From an uncultured Chitinophagales bacterium (GTDB taxonomy: Bacteria > Bacteroidota > Bacteroidia > Chitinophagales > Chitinophagaceae): a stretch of 23,030 bases of DNA. The stretch spans positions 1-23,030 of the forward strand of contig CAMPIQ010000048.1 of assembly GCA_946886475.1 (NCBI GenBank), in the 5' to 3' direction. The notes beneath the pieces were generated by a model. That model made no database searches, had not been told where the DNA came from, and saw only the letters and a list, made by a program, of their open reading frames with translations. This document shows, in pieces, positions 16,201-23,030 of this stretch. Position 1 is the stretch's first letter; each line of letters opens with the position of its first letter. The position numbers and the translations under genes were made by a program.

Positions 16201-19200
16201 TCCTGTGATATCGAAGTCGGTATAGAAATACATATGTTGCTGCGCTGATGTGAGGCCAACAGGTGATATTCCGGTATACCTTCTGCCTTCAATGCTGGCA
16301 GGCGCGTTGGCACCCCAGGTTACCTTGGTTACCGTATCGGTTCCCAGCATAAAGGTTTGTGTAATACCTGGAGCAGGAGTGGCCGGTGTTACCGTTAGCA
16401 ATACCGGTATTGAAGTAGGCAGGAATTCATAAGCACCAAGATCAGGCACACCTGCAACCAGGGTTGTAGGTCTTGCGTCGCCATTGATATCCCTGTCATT
16501 ATTTTCTACCTGAACACCACGGCCATGGATAGCCCATACATCAGGACTGGCCAGGTCGGGTTGCAACGCTGTACCGGTAAACGCCGGACGGTATACTATT
16601 GAATTAAAATCCTGATAAGAAGTATCTCTCCACTGCTGCAGGGTAGCATACAGGTTTGCAGTACCCCACTGGATGAGTGTTGGGCCGGCAGTGTAATACA
16701 AATTATAATCGATGTTGATGAACCGGGGGTTTACAATGTTGGCCGCACGTCCATCTGTCATATGGGTGAAAATGTTGTTCATGATCTGTGAGAACCCATT
16801 TGATCCTGAACTCTGGCTGATATAGGCCGCGATATTATTGGTGGCGGATGTTGAAGCATTCTGAACGGAATTATTCAGTATTTCCATTCCTCCAATTCCG
16901 GTTACATACATACCATACGAAGTAGCGCCACTGGTATTTACAGAAAGTACATTATTCAGAATTCTTCCACGTGTAGTGGAAGTAAGGTACATTCCATACT
17001 GGTTACCCGTATTGGTTCCGGAAGCCATCACTTTATTACCAATTACCTGTCCGGGTTCTTCAGCAGAAGCCTGACAACCGGTAAGGTAAATACCATATAC
17101 TGTAGTACCTGCATCGGCAATGTTCACCGTATTACCATTCACCCTGTAGGCTGAATCGCAATTGGTAGCATAAAGACCGTATGAGGTTGCATTGATCACA
17201 CCGGAGCGGGAAATAGTATTTCCGGAAATGGAAGCATAGTTCAGAGCACTCGCATAGATTCCATAGTAGTATGTACCGCTGATGGTGTTACTATCTATTA
17301 CGAATCCATTTGAGATCCTGGTTGTACCTGTTAAATAAATTCCGGACATACCGTTTGTAATGGTATTGTTCTTTACTACGATATTGCTACCGGTAAGAGA
17401 AGTACCATATACTGCAGCATAAGCCGTTGATGTGCTTGAACTGGAAGGCACATTGATGATATTATTCAGAAGGCTGTCGTTTGATGCATTGTTTGCAATT
17501 TCAACTGCCCTTGTATTATCAGCATTCAATGCTGTTATGGTGATGTTCTTAAATGTAGTGTATAGCGCGCTATCCAGCTTCAACACGTAATTGGCTGCAG
17601 ACGATGTGGCATCATAGCTAAGTATAACCGATGCAGGATCACCATTCTGACTCATAAAAGTGATGGTGCTGGTAGCTGAAACTCCGGGAACATCTGTAAT
17701 GCGCACCTGCTCGTTATAAGTTCCCGGTACTATATGAAACCTTACAGATCCGGTAATTCCACATTCCAGCGCAGTAACTGCCGAAGCAAAAGACTGGAAA
17801 TTGGTGGGGCTTACAGGAGATCCCGGATCAATGGTATAGTCGCCCGCAATCATTGCCGGATTCAATACAACCTGGAATGGCATTGAGTATTCAGCTACAG
17901 GTCCGCAGACCACAGCTGCCCTGAACCATATATTGGTGTAGGAGCTGAGTGTATAATTATGTTCCGGCGCATACAGTGTATCTGTAATATCTGTCCATGG
18001 TCCGGCACCTGAACTGCTTGTCTGCCATACATATTTCTGGAAGCCGCCGGTGCTGTTACCTGAAAGGTTGAGCAATACGGTTGTACCAAGACAAATACCG
18101 GATCCCGGAGTAACCACCGTTGTTCCCGGTGTTGGCGGTGCAACGCATGGTGTTACTGCAAACTCCCAGGCACCTGGGTCCGGAGTGGCTCCGCTTCTCG
18201 GATTGCCAAGGATATCTGTTGTTACTCCAACCGGTTCACCAATATTATCTATCAGCGCCTGGAATGGAATGAATTGAGGACCAACCGGAACAAGGAATAA
18301 AGGATCTACACTCTGTGAGTTGGCGTCATCACTGGTGGAAGTCTGCCAATCGGCAAGTGTAACCCGGTTTCCACTGTGGTATCCTACAAAATTATCTGAT
18401 GAAGGCGTACCATTCACATAAAAATTATTCCTGTCTGAAGCAATAGTAGCAGAATTGGCAGCAGTACCAAAATAAATGGCATGCTTATCATCCGAACCTC
18501 CCCTTGTAATGGAGATCAGGTTGTTTTTGAATTCTATTCCCTCAGCTGTTGTTATCTGGTAAAAACCACGGGTAATGGCACTTGTACCGGTTAAACTGCT
18601 TTCATCAAGAATTACTGAGTTGTGATAATAATGAACGTAAGATGAACTTGAATTGTAAAGCGCATAGATAGTACCCGGGCCATTGAATTCATAGATGGCA
18701 TTGTTCACCACCCGGTTTTCCTGTCCGGCCACACCATCGGCAGAGGTAAAATAGATACCATACATGGACGATGTACTGGTAAGGTCGTTTTGCTTGGGCT
18801 GGAACAACCTGTTTTTAGAGATCACCGCACTTGTGGTGGGGTCGTTTACATAAATACCATAGAATGTTGAAGTATTTGTACGGTTAGGACGGCTGATGGA
18901 ATTGCCTTCTATGAATGTTCCATTGGTATAGGAAACATACATTCCGTATGAATAAAACTCTTTTATATTATTACCAATGAATCTGTTGTTGTTGATGATG
19001 TCTGCAGATCCGCCTATTACGGTCACACCATAATATCCACCCACAATTGTATTTCTTTCAAACAGGTTTCCATCGCTGCGGCTTCCTGCTCCTGTTCCGG
19101 TGGCTGATGTTGCAGATGCACTGATTGCAACACCTGCATAGCTGGTGGAAGTCGATGTAGAATCTGTGATGATCAGGTTGCGGCTGAAAGTATTGCTGTC

Positions 19201-22200
19201 GGCATTATTGATAAGGTGTACCCCAAAACCATAATTACCAGTACCGGTTGCATCAATTATTAAACTATCAAATGTTACATAATCGGTGCTATTCAGTTTT
19301 ATAACCGCTCTTTCAGATGTTTCTGTTGAACTGAATTGAATGGTATTTCCATTTCCATTGAAGGTAATGGTATTGGTAGATGAAGTACCAGGAATGGAAT
19401 CCAGTATCAGTTGCTCAAGATATGGACCTGAATTAGGCTCAACATCAAATACAACAGGTCCTGAAATTCCACAAGCCATGGCTGCTTTTGCGGCATTAAA
19501 ACTTATGAAGTTAGTTGGACTGGCCGGTGAAGTGGCATCGATGGTATAGGTTCCGCCAGGTAATGCCGGTGTTACCTCAAGCAGCACCGGTGTAGAGTAC
19601 TGGGTATTGCCACCGCAGGTTACAGCAAGACGGTAATAAAGCGATTCTGTTGCAGTTACTGTAAATGAAGGATTGGTAAGTACACCACTGATCGGCGCAT
19701 AAGGGCCACCGATAGCCGATGAAGCCTGCCACTGGTAAGTTTGTCCCAAACCGGTGGAATTACCTGTTACACTTAAAGCAACCATAGAGTTCTCACACAC
19801 AGGAGTATTGCTCACCATTGCCGTACCAGGCGTTGGCGGAACAACACATCCTACAGGGGCAAACTCATATGCTCCCATATCAGGTGTGGCCGGGTCTCTC
19901 GGCATGCCCAGAATGTCGATAGGAACCTCCGGCATGGGTGATCCCAGATTATTGATGGTTGAATTGGTTGGTTTCAGATTTCCCGCAGCCAGGTCTTCGT
20001 AAACGGGATCGTTGGATACGGAATGCATATCCTGCCCTGAAGCAGTTTGCCAGTTGGCCAGCAAGATATGGTCTCCTCCGAGGTATCCCACAAAATTATT
20101 TCCACCTATAGCCGACAGATACAGGTCGTTGGTATCAGAAATGATATCGCTTGTTGCGTTATTGAAATACAAGGCATATTTATCTGCAGGACCACCACGG
20201 CTGATGTGAACGATATTATTCTTGAATTCGATGCCCGATGCAGCGGTTGTCTGATAAAATCCCCTCACCAGGTCTGAAGCATCTGTTGCCGTTCCATCTA
20301 TTAAAATGGTATTGTGAAAATACCAGACGTTATCTGAACCCGAATTATAGAAGCCGTTTATATCTGCGCCTCCGTTGATATTATATATTTTGTTGTTGCT
20401 GACAACGTTTTCAAAATCAAAAAGCGCGTCAGAGCTGGTGAAATAAATTCCATTAAAGGTTGAAGTGCTGGACGTATTGCCTCCAAACGGATTGGTAATG
20501 GTGTTACGGGTAATATTGAGCCTTGCACTCAGGTTGGTTACATAAATTCCATAGAACGTGCTTACCGTGGCTCTTGCAGGTCTTGAGATCAGGTTGCTGT
20601 CGATGCGTGTATCGAACGAACCATATACATAGATTCCATAGATATAAAAATCAAGCACATTGTTGTTCAAAATTTTATTACGCTGGTTGGCAAGCGTTGA
20701 TGAACCAACCAGGGTGATACCATAATATCCTCCGGTGATGGTATTGTTTGCAAACGTATTATCGTCACTTTGCGTGTCGCCGGTGCCTGTGGCAGAAGTA
20801 GGCGAATTGCTTACAGCAATACCTGCATAATTTGTGGAGGTGGAACTGGTATTGATATTAATAGTACAATTACTGATGGTATTGAAATCCGCATTGTTGA
20901 TCAGGTGGAATCCAAAACCATATTCTGTGGTGGTGGTACCTGTGGCAGTTACCACCAGGTTATCAAAGGTTACATAATCTGCACCATTCAGTTTGATCAC
21001 TGCACGTTCCCCGGAGGTAGTGGACAGGTAAGAAATTGTATTACCGTTACCATTGAAGGTAATGGTATTGGCAGCTGATGCACCCGGAACCTCATCCATG
21101 ATCAGTTGTTCATTATAAGGACCACTGCCTGCCAGTACATTAAATATAACGGGACCATTAATGCCGCACCTGATAAAGTTGTAAGCATCGTTGAAGGTGG
21201 CGAAATTTCCACCTGCTCCAATAGTATAGGTACCCGATACAGGTGCTGTGGTTACCACCTGCACACTTGATGAAGGCTGGCTATTGCCACTACAGGTAAC
21301 CAGTGCACGGTAATAGGTAGTGCCAGGCTGGGTAGTACTATATGAAGGAGAAACAGCTCCGGTAATATCGGTCCATGTGGTATTGTCGGGAGAGGATTGC
21401 CATTGGTAGGTTTGTCCTGAGCCGGAGGAATTACCTGTAAGAGAGAGTGTAAATGACTCTCCGGTACAGATCACCAGTTTAGAACTTACTGCCGTTCCTG
21501 GAGTTGGAGGTGTAACGCAGGGCGAACTGGTAAAAGTAAACTGAATAAAAGGACGCCTGTCTTCAATATCACTGATGCTATTGGATGTAGAAGATAAGGT
21601 GCCTATATCGGAGGCGTCGAAAGAGCCTACTCCATATATACTATTATTTACAGTTGACCACATCCAGTCAAAGGCTGCGGTTGTTGCAGATCCGGTAACA
21701 GCACTCACATCCCATTCGGTGCTCACTTCCAGGGATCCACCTGTATAGGTAAATGGAGTAGCAAATGTAAAAGTTATATAATTGGGCGACTGGGTTGCAG
21801 GTATGGTCTGCGCAAGATTTTCATAGACCATGGTGGCACCGCTATTCAGGTTGGCCCAGGTTTCTGTTGCCGCGCTGAACTCAGTTGCAGCCGAATTTTT
21901 CATGAAGATCCTGAAAGTGGCAGGTCCGTTGGTGGTTGCATTATTGTCCTTTACCCAGCCCACGGAATAGATCAGGGAACCCGGTACTATACCGGCAGTA
22001 GCCAGTTCCGCCTGTGTATATAAATAGGCATAGTGGCTGAAGTCGTAGGAACTACTTGCACTGGATCTGTAGATTGGACCGGCATTATAGGCCGGCGTAC
22101 CCGCAGTACCTGTGTTGATGACCACAGTGGTTTGCGTCCATCCCATCTGGAATGCGGACAGCAGCATGAAGATCAAAGTAAAACGTACGGTAAACGTAGA

Positions 22201-22218
22201 TGAGTAAAACTTGCTCAT
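13240..22218 (-). CDS. Giant secreted adhesin: three Ig + beta-helix modules, IgGFc-binding-like block, type B T9SS CTD
   Basis: A 2992-residue surface protein, the first gene of the adhesin run. The start MSKFYSSTF (22216-22218) gives a signal peptide ending near MGWTQ; nine upstream codons were left out. Residues about 30-230 form a beta-rich N-terminal domain I do not recognise. Three tandem modules follow (234-790, 791-1357, 1358 to about 1935). Each has an Ig-like unit opening with CVxPPTPGT and containing YxWQ, a TI...F(A/I)(T/S)F entry, a CGIxG capping segment, and a parallel beta-helix rich in YGIYV-type turns closed by PDxGAYEF or a variant. A bridging region leads to the IgGFc-binding-like block (from 2093, GKKFWVGYGHHQ), then PKD (WTWDFDNGTTATG), Ig-like and Fn3 units. 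The CTD (FIPNSFTPNGDGLNDVL, IFNQWGEKIF, SVNLIR) ends the protein. Size and architecture fit an adhesin or glycan-contacting filament exported by T9SS, with PorP/SprF downstream as a likely partner. The ligand is unknown. Confidence 0.93.
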   Translation of the reverse strand: MSKFYSSTFTVRFTLIFMLLSAFQMGWTQTTVVINTGTAGTPAYNAGPIYRSSASSSYDFSHYAYLYTQAELATAGIVPGSLIYSVGWVKDNNATTNGPATFRIFMKNSAATEFSAATETWANLNSGATMVYENLAQTIPATQSPNYITFTFATPFTYTGGSLEVSTEWDVSAVTGSATTAAFDWMWSTVNNSIYGVGSFDASDIGTLSSTSNSISDIEDRRPFIQFTFTSSPCVTPPTPGTAVSSKLVICTGESFTLSLTGNSSGSGQTYQWQSSPDNTTWTDITGAVSPSYSTTQPGTTYYRALVTCSGNSQPSSSVQVVTTAPVSGTYTIGAGGNFATFNDAYNFIRCGINGPVIFNVLAGSGPYNEQLIMDEVPGASAANTITFNGNGNTISYLSTTSGERAVIKLNGADYVTFDNLVVTATGTTTTEYGFGFHLINNADFNTISNCTININTSSTSTNYAGIAVSNSPTSATGTGDTQSDDNTFANNTITGGYYGITLVGSSTLANQRNKILNNNVLDFYIYGIYVYGSFDTRIDSNLISRPARATVSTFYGIYVTNLSARLNITRNTITNPFGGNTSSTSTFNGIYFTSSDALFDFENVVSNNKIYNINGGADINGFYNSGSDNVWYFHNTILIDGTATDASDLVRGFYQTTAASGIEFKNNIVHISRGGPADKYALYFNNATSDIISDTNDLYLSAIGGNNFVGYLGGDHILLANWQTASGQDMHSVSNDPVYEDLAAGNLKPTNSTINNLGSPMPEVPIDILGMPRDPATPDMGAYEFAPVGCVVPPTPGTAMVSNTPVCENSMVALSVTGNSTGLGQTYQWQASSAIGGPYAPISGVLTNPSFTVTATESLYYRLAVTCGGNTQYSTPVLLEVTPALPGGTYTIDATSPASPTNFISFNAAKAAMACGISGPVVFDVEPNSGPYLEQLILDSIPGTSSTNTITFNGNGNTIQFSSTETSERAVIKLNSTDYVTFDSLIIDATGTGNYGFGVHLINNADSNTFSRNLIITDSTSTSTSYAGVAISASATSATGTGAGSRSDGNLFERNTIVGGYYGVTVIGGSADIINNNRFIGNNIKEFYSYGMYVSYTNGTFIEGNSISRPNRTNTSTFYGIYVNDPTTSAVISKNRLFQPKQNDLTSTSSMYGIYFTSADGVAGQENRVVNNAIYEFNGPGTIYALYNSSSSYVHYYHNSVILDESSLTGTSAITRGFYQITTAEGIEFKNNLISITRGGSDDKHAIYFGTAANSATIASDRNNFYVNGTPSSDNFVGYHSGNRVTLADWQTSTSDDANSQSVDPLFLVPVGPQFIPFQALIDNIGEPVGVTTDILGNPRSGATPDPGAWEFAVTPCVAPPTPGTTVVTPGSGICLGTTVLLNLSGNSTGGFQKYVWQTSSSGAGPWTDITDTLYAPEHNYTLSSYTNIWFRAAVVCGPVAEYSMPFQVVLNPAMIAGDYTIDPGSPVSPTNFQSFASAVTALECGITGSVRFHIVPGTYNEQVRITDVPGVSATSTITFMSQNGDPASVILSYDATSSAANYVLKLDSALYTTFKNITITALNADNTRAVEIANNASNDSLLNNIINVPSSSSTSTAYAAVYGTSLTGSNIVVKNNTITNGMSGIYLTGTTRISNGFVIDSNTISGTYYYGIYASALNYASISGNTISRSGVINATSYGLYATNCDSAYRVNGNTVNIADAGTTVYGIYLTGCQASAEEPGQVIGNKVMASGTNTGNQYGMYLTSTTRGRILNNVLSVNTSGATSYGMYVTGIGGMEILNNSVQNASTSATNNIAAYISQSSGSNGFSQIMNNIFTHMTDGRAANIVNPRFINIDYNLYYTAGPTLIQWGTANLYATLQQWRDTSYQDFNSIVYRPAFTGTALQPDLASPDVWAIHGRGVQVENNDRDINGDARPTTLVAGVPDLGAYEFLPTSIPVLLTVTPATPAPGITQTFMLGTDTVTKVTWGANAPASIEGRRYTGISPVGLTSAQQHMYFYTDFDITGTDPTGHTVQQYYLDPWRGLIPNESMIKMGRTQSGTTWTISTTSVIDSLANTINEADLQVMDKYTGLTDGQALPRPPIVVDPSDSSNMGKKFWVGYGHHQDFGSGNAQEMVLYLGAGVTPATVTVRINGTSWAKTYNVPANSVISSDFIPKFGAFDARLTDEGLSTRGISIESNAPITAYAHIYGNTNSGATMLLPVGTYGYEYYALTSKQNYASNTYSWVNVVAAYDSTVVEIIPSKPTLNGRPAGVPFTIQLRKGEVYQVLGAIISGSDGYDLTGTKVKSIANASGKCYPIAVFSGSSRTNIGCDNANPTGSGDNIIQQNFPYKAWGRRYLTAVTSSSLGADRLHTNIFKVVVKDPTTVVTRNGVVLSNLIDNLYYQFNSDSSDYILADKPIMVAQFVPSQSSASGCTQNAGVRDPEMIYLSPIEQGIKSVALYRNTEYNITTQYLTLIIPTAGLSTLMVDASNTFDYTYPHQGLNGYTVVVKRWAASNGQSIVTSDSAFTAITYGFGSAESYGYNAGTLVKNLNVYPSYLNVLSTGTGSSTYTCENAPFQVSFLSTIQPTNIEWMFSQVPGLSPNADLTQNNPTPVSTEVINGITYYKYTVNQDFTFTGTGIFAIPIFITHPDIEGCNNRMETSLTIDVRPAPVPDFTLPSVVCVGSTVQFNGVVGQNITPAATWTWDFDNGTTATGQNATQAFTPAGSYDIKLDVVTVDGCIGTVTKPLNITEGPAVSFAPDSVNACLNSNVTFTVQNPVANAVYTWYDAAAGGNVVHTGTSYTITNVTAPMSLYVGSTLNGCAGNGRTRIQVTVQPQLSAPVVVADSIGANAIRFTWNAVPGATGYEISTNAGTSWSQPSSGPNGLTHTISGLTVGQTVTLSVRATGGCQPSTGQATAQTLTDEVFIPNSFTPNGDGLNDVLRVYGNSIREMRFMIFNQWGEKIFESRSQSASWNGQYGQKVQPSGVYMYVCDIVLTDGRKLQRKGSVNLIR
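16420..18147 (-). repeat. Module 3 of the giant adhesin (Ig + beta-helix), diverged
   Basis: It starts at CVAPPTPGT (Cys codon 18145-18147) and ends near LGAYEFLP. It keeps the Ig unit, TIDPGSPVSPTNFQSF and ECGITG, but the helix differs from the other two: it lacks the NTITFNGNGNTI and ERAVIKLN blocks and has more regularly spaced YGIYL/YGMYL/YGLYA turns. The right boundary is approximate. Confidence 0.75.
18148..19848 (-). repeat. Module 2 of the giant adhesin (Ig + beta-helix)
   Basis: It starts at CVVPPTPGT (Cys codon 19846-19848) and runs 567 residues to PDPGAWEFAVTP. It shares NTITFNGNGNTI, SERAVIKLN, DYVTFD, HLINNAD, SATGTG, GGYYG, SRP and STFYGIYV with module 1 in the same order, so these two are the closest pair. 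Confidence 0.8.
19849..21519 (-). repeat. Module 1 of the giant adhesin (Ig + beta-helix)
   Basis: It starts at CVTPPTPGT (Cys codon 21517-21519) and runs 557 residues to PDMGAYEFAPVG. The Ig unit contains QTYQWQSSPDNTTWTDITG; the helix opens with RCGINGPVIFNV and contains GIYVYG and GIYFTS turns. It is collinear with module 2. Confidence 0.8.
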
Positions 22219-22541
22219 ATGCAGATAATTTGAACTGATAACCAATTAACTATTTGTAATTAAAATATTTTCCTTTTATCAATAAAGAACCATTCCGGAT
22301 GAATTACATCCAGACTTTAGAAAAGCAAGACATTTAATCTGAGCATATTGGGCCCGGAGCCGGGACCTGAAGGCAAAGAATTGCTAAGTTTCATAAGCAA
22401 TAACAAGCCTGGTTTTAAAAGGAGATGGTTATTACACAATTACAGATAAATACCTGAGCATCTGTAAAATGTTACTTTGAATGAATGCCTTGCAATGTTA
22501 ACAAAAAACCATTAAAAAAATCACATTTCATTTTTTTGCAC

Positions 22542-22568
22542 ATGTTTCGCTTTTCAATGGTGAAACAT
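22542..22568. promoter_or_regulatory. Inverted repeat ATGTTTC-N13-GAAACAT, possible operator
   Basis: ATGTTTC (22542-22548) and GAAACAT (22562-22568) are perfect complements separated by 13 bases, within the upstream region of the adhesin operon. An inner pairing TTTCA/TGAAA around 22552-22565 competes with it. The layout resembles a dimeric regulator site, but nothing identifies a regulator and AT-rich DNA yields such matches by chance. Confidence 0.25.
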
Positions 22569-22674
22569 TATCCGGTTACGGATTTTAATTGACGAATCAG
22601 AAATACAGATTGATGTTTAGAGTAAAAGAGAAAAGAAGTTGAGGAAGTGAAGATATTCAGACCAGGTATTTTTC

Positions 22675-22682
22675 TATATTTG
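22675..22682 (+). promoter_or_regulatory. -7 element of the tRNA-Leu promoter
   Basis: TATATTTG is an exact TAnnTTTG match 54 bp before the tRNA. No TTG stands at the usual -33 distance. The predicted start, near 22687, would give a 5' leader of about 50 bases for RNase P to remove. Confidence 0.5.
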
Positions 22683-22736
22683 CCCCCCGGTTGGAAAAGG
22701 CAGGGCAAAAGCCCAAAACCCTTCTGATCAAAAATT

Positions 22737-22818
22737 GCCCAGGTGGCGAAATTGGTAGACGCACCGTCTTCAGGTGGCGGCGCCGCGAGGTGTGCTGGTT
22801 CGAATCCAGTCCTGGGCA
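22737..22818 (+). tRNA. tRNA-Leu (anticodon CAG)
   Basis: An 82-nt class II tRNA that folds fully. The acceptor stem is GCCCAGG/CCTGGGC (22737-22743 with 22811-22817), with discriminator A at 22818. The D stem GCG/CGC encloses AAATTGGTAGA. The anticodon stem CCGTC/GGCGG has loop TTCAGGT, with anticodon CAG at 22771-22773, decoding CUG. A long variable arm CGCC-GCGA-GGTG marks it as leucine type. The T arm is GCTGG-TTCGAAT-CCAGT. CCA is not encoded (CAA follows the discriminator), so the product depends on the CCA-adding enzyme. Its 3' part, from the T loop on, is duplicated downstream at 22976. Confidence 0.97.
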
Positions 22819-22857
22819 CAAAGACCCCGTCTCAACGAAGTTGAGGCGGGGATTTTT
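22803..22857 (+). repeat. Direct repeat copy 1: tRNA-Leu 3' end plus terminator
   Basis: 55 bp running from the T loop of tRNA-Leu through the acceptor strand and the terminator T-run. It is identical to 22976-23030. A tRNA 3' end as a repeat boundary is typical of tyrosine-recombinase attachment sites. Confidence 0.85.
22825..22857 (+). terminator. Intrinsic terminator of tRNA-Leu
   Basis: CCCCGTCTCAAC, loop GAA and GTTGAGGCGGGG (22825-22851) form a 12-bp stem with one T-G pair, followed by ATTTTT. It begins six bases after the tRNA discriminator base. Confidence 0.9.
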
Positions 22858-22975
22858 GTTTTCGGAGCGTGGCAAGCCCGCTTGCCTAAGCGCAGAAAGC
22901 AAAAAGCCCTCAGGCCGACGCAGGAGGCCGGGGTCTTTGGGTTAGCCCACTCGTGGACGTATTGGATCATGTAAT
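22858..22975. other. 118-bp spacer between the two tRNA-tail repeats
   Basis: Moderately GC-rich, with a near-perfect palindrome GGCAAGC-CC-GCTTGCC at 22871-22886. It contains no convincing gene. An ATG at 22969-22971 is followed at once by two TAA codons, the second overlapping the start of the second repeat copy. Confidence 0.5.
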
Positions 22976-23030
22976 AATCCAGTCCTGGGCACAAAGACCC
23001 CGTCTCAACGAAGTTGAGGCGGGGATTTTT
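22976..23030 (+). repeat. Direct repeat copy 2: tRNA-Leu 3' tail plus terminator
   Basis: Exact copy of 22803-22857, 173 bp downstream and running to the last base of the window; it may continue further. No tRNA 5' part precedes it, so it cannot make a functional tRNA. Confidence 0.85.
22998..23030 (+). terminator. Second copy of the tRNA-Leu terminator
   Basis: The same 12-bp stem, GAA loop and ATTTTT as at 22825-22857. It follows no complete gene in this window, so it is best seen as part of the duplicated tail. Confidence 0.8.

Larger units (their letters stand above)
22219..22736. other. 518-bp intergenic region between the adhesin operon and tRNA-Leu
   Basis: AT-rich, with no credible protein gene. 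It should hold the minus-strand promoter of the adhesin operon, but I find no exact TAnnTTTG on that strand. The nearest candidates have one mismatch and no TTG at -33: TAATTGTG at 22442-22435 and TAACATTG at 22500-22493. A GC-rich island at 22351-22367 contains a CCCGG / CCGGG hairpin with a 2-base loop. The tRNA promoter lies at the right end (22675-22682). The rest shows no feature I can name. Confidence 0.6.

Noticed and set aside
13240..22218. Giant gene as a non-ribosomal peptide or polyketide synthase, or as a nuclease-type toxin
   Set aside because: It has a signal peptide, Ig, beta-helix and PKD units and a T9SS CTD, with no catalytic or toxin domain motif that I can see.
22568..22994. 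Several short open frames on both strands over the tRNA-Leu region
   Set aside because: They read through the tRNA and its terminator; the tRNA fold explains the sequence.

Overview
The window reads as a chromosomal segment of a Bacteroidota bacterium, most likely of the Chitinophagaceae or a close relative. The grounds are PorP/SprF proteins, two secreted proteins ending in the gliding-motility-associated (type B) C-terminal domain of the type IX secretion system (T9SS), an OmpA/TPR/WD40 protein, several exact matches to the Bacteroidota -7 promoter element TAnnTTTG, little use of Shine-Dalgarno sites, and a tRNA gene with no encoded CCA. The family-level placement is an inference from gene style, not from a marker gene.

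Left part (1-4887), housekeeping. On the minus strand lie a pRiA4b ORF-3-like protein (24-575), the CCA-adding tRNA nucleotidyltransferase (623-2044), a YrdC/Sua5 threonylcarbamoyl-AMP synthase (2320-2898) and a family 9 glycosyltransferase (2898-3866). The last two are coupled by a one-base stop/start overlap. dapD (3971-4801) is divergent on the plus strand. An 18-bp perfect inverted repeat bounds a 220-bp stretch upstream of cca, and one arm carries the -33 box of the cca promoter. The gap between dapD and the next convergent gene is almost exactly filled by twelve degenerate 7-bp repeat units.

Middle and right (4888-22218), a surface-adhesin and secretion locus, all on the minus strand. 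In transcription order: a 2992-residue secreted protein with three tandem Ig-like plus beta-helix modules, an IgGFc-binding-like block, PKD, Ig-like and Fn3 domains and a CTD; a 1376-residue paralogue with the same IgGFc-binding-like block, about six PKD domains and a CTD; a PorP/SprF protein; an OmpA-family protein with TPR, WD40-like, carboxypeptidase-regulatory-like and OmpA domains (the order known from PorE); a strong intrinsic terminator; then a second PorP/SprF protein. By analogy with SprB/SprF, the PorP/SprF proteins are expected to serve export or anchoring of the large CTD proteins, and the OmpA protein to tie the complex to peptidoglycan.

Right end (22219-23030). A 518-bp AT-rich intergenic region precedes the adhesin operon and contains the promoter of a plus-strand tRNA-Leu(CAG) gene. 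The 3' end of this tRNA together with its terminator (55 bp) is repeated exactly 173 bp downstream, at the window edge. That pattern fits a site-specific integration scar or a tRNA-tail duplication. No rRNA, CRISPR array, transposase or integrase gene is visible.
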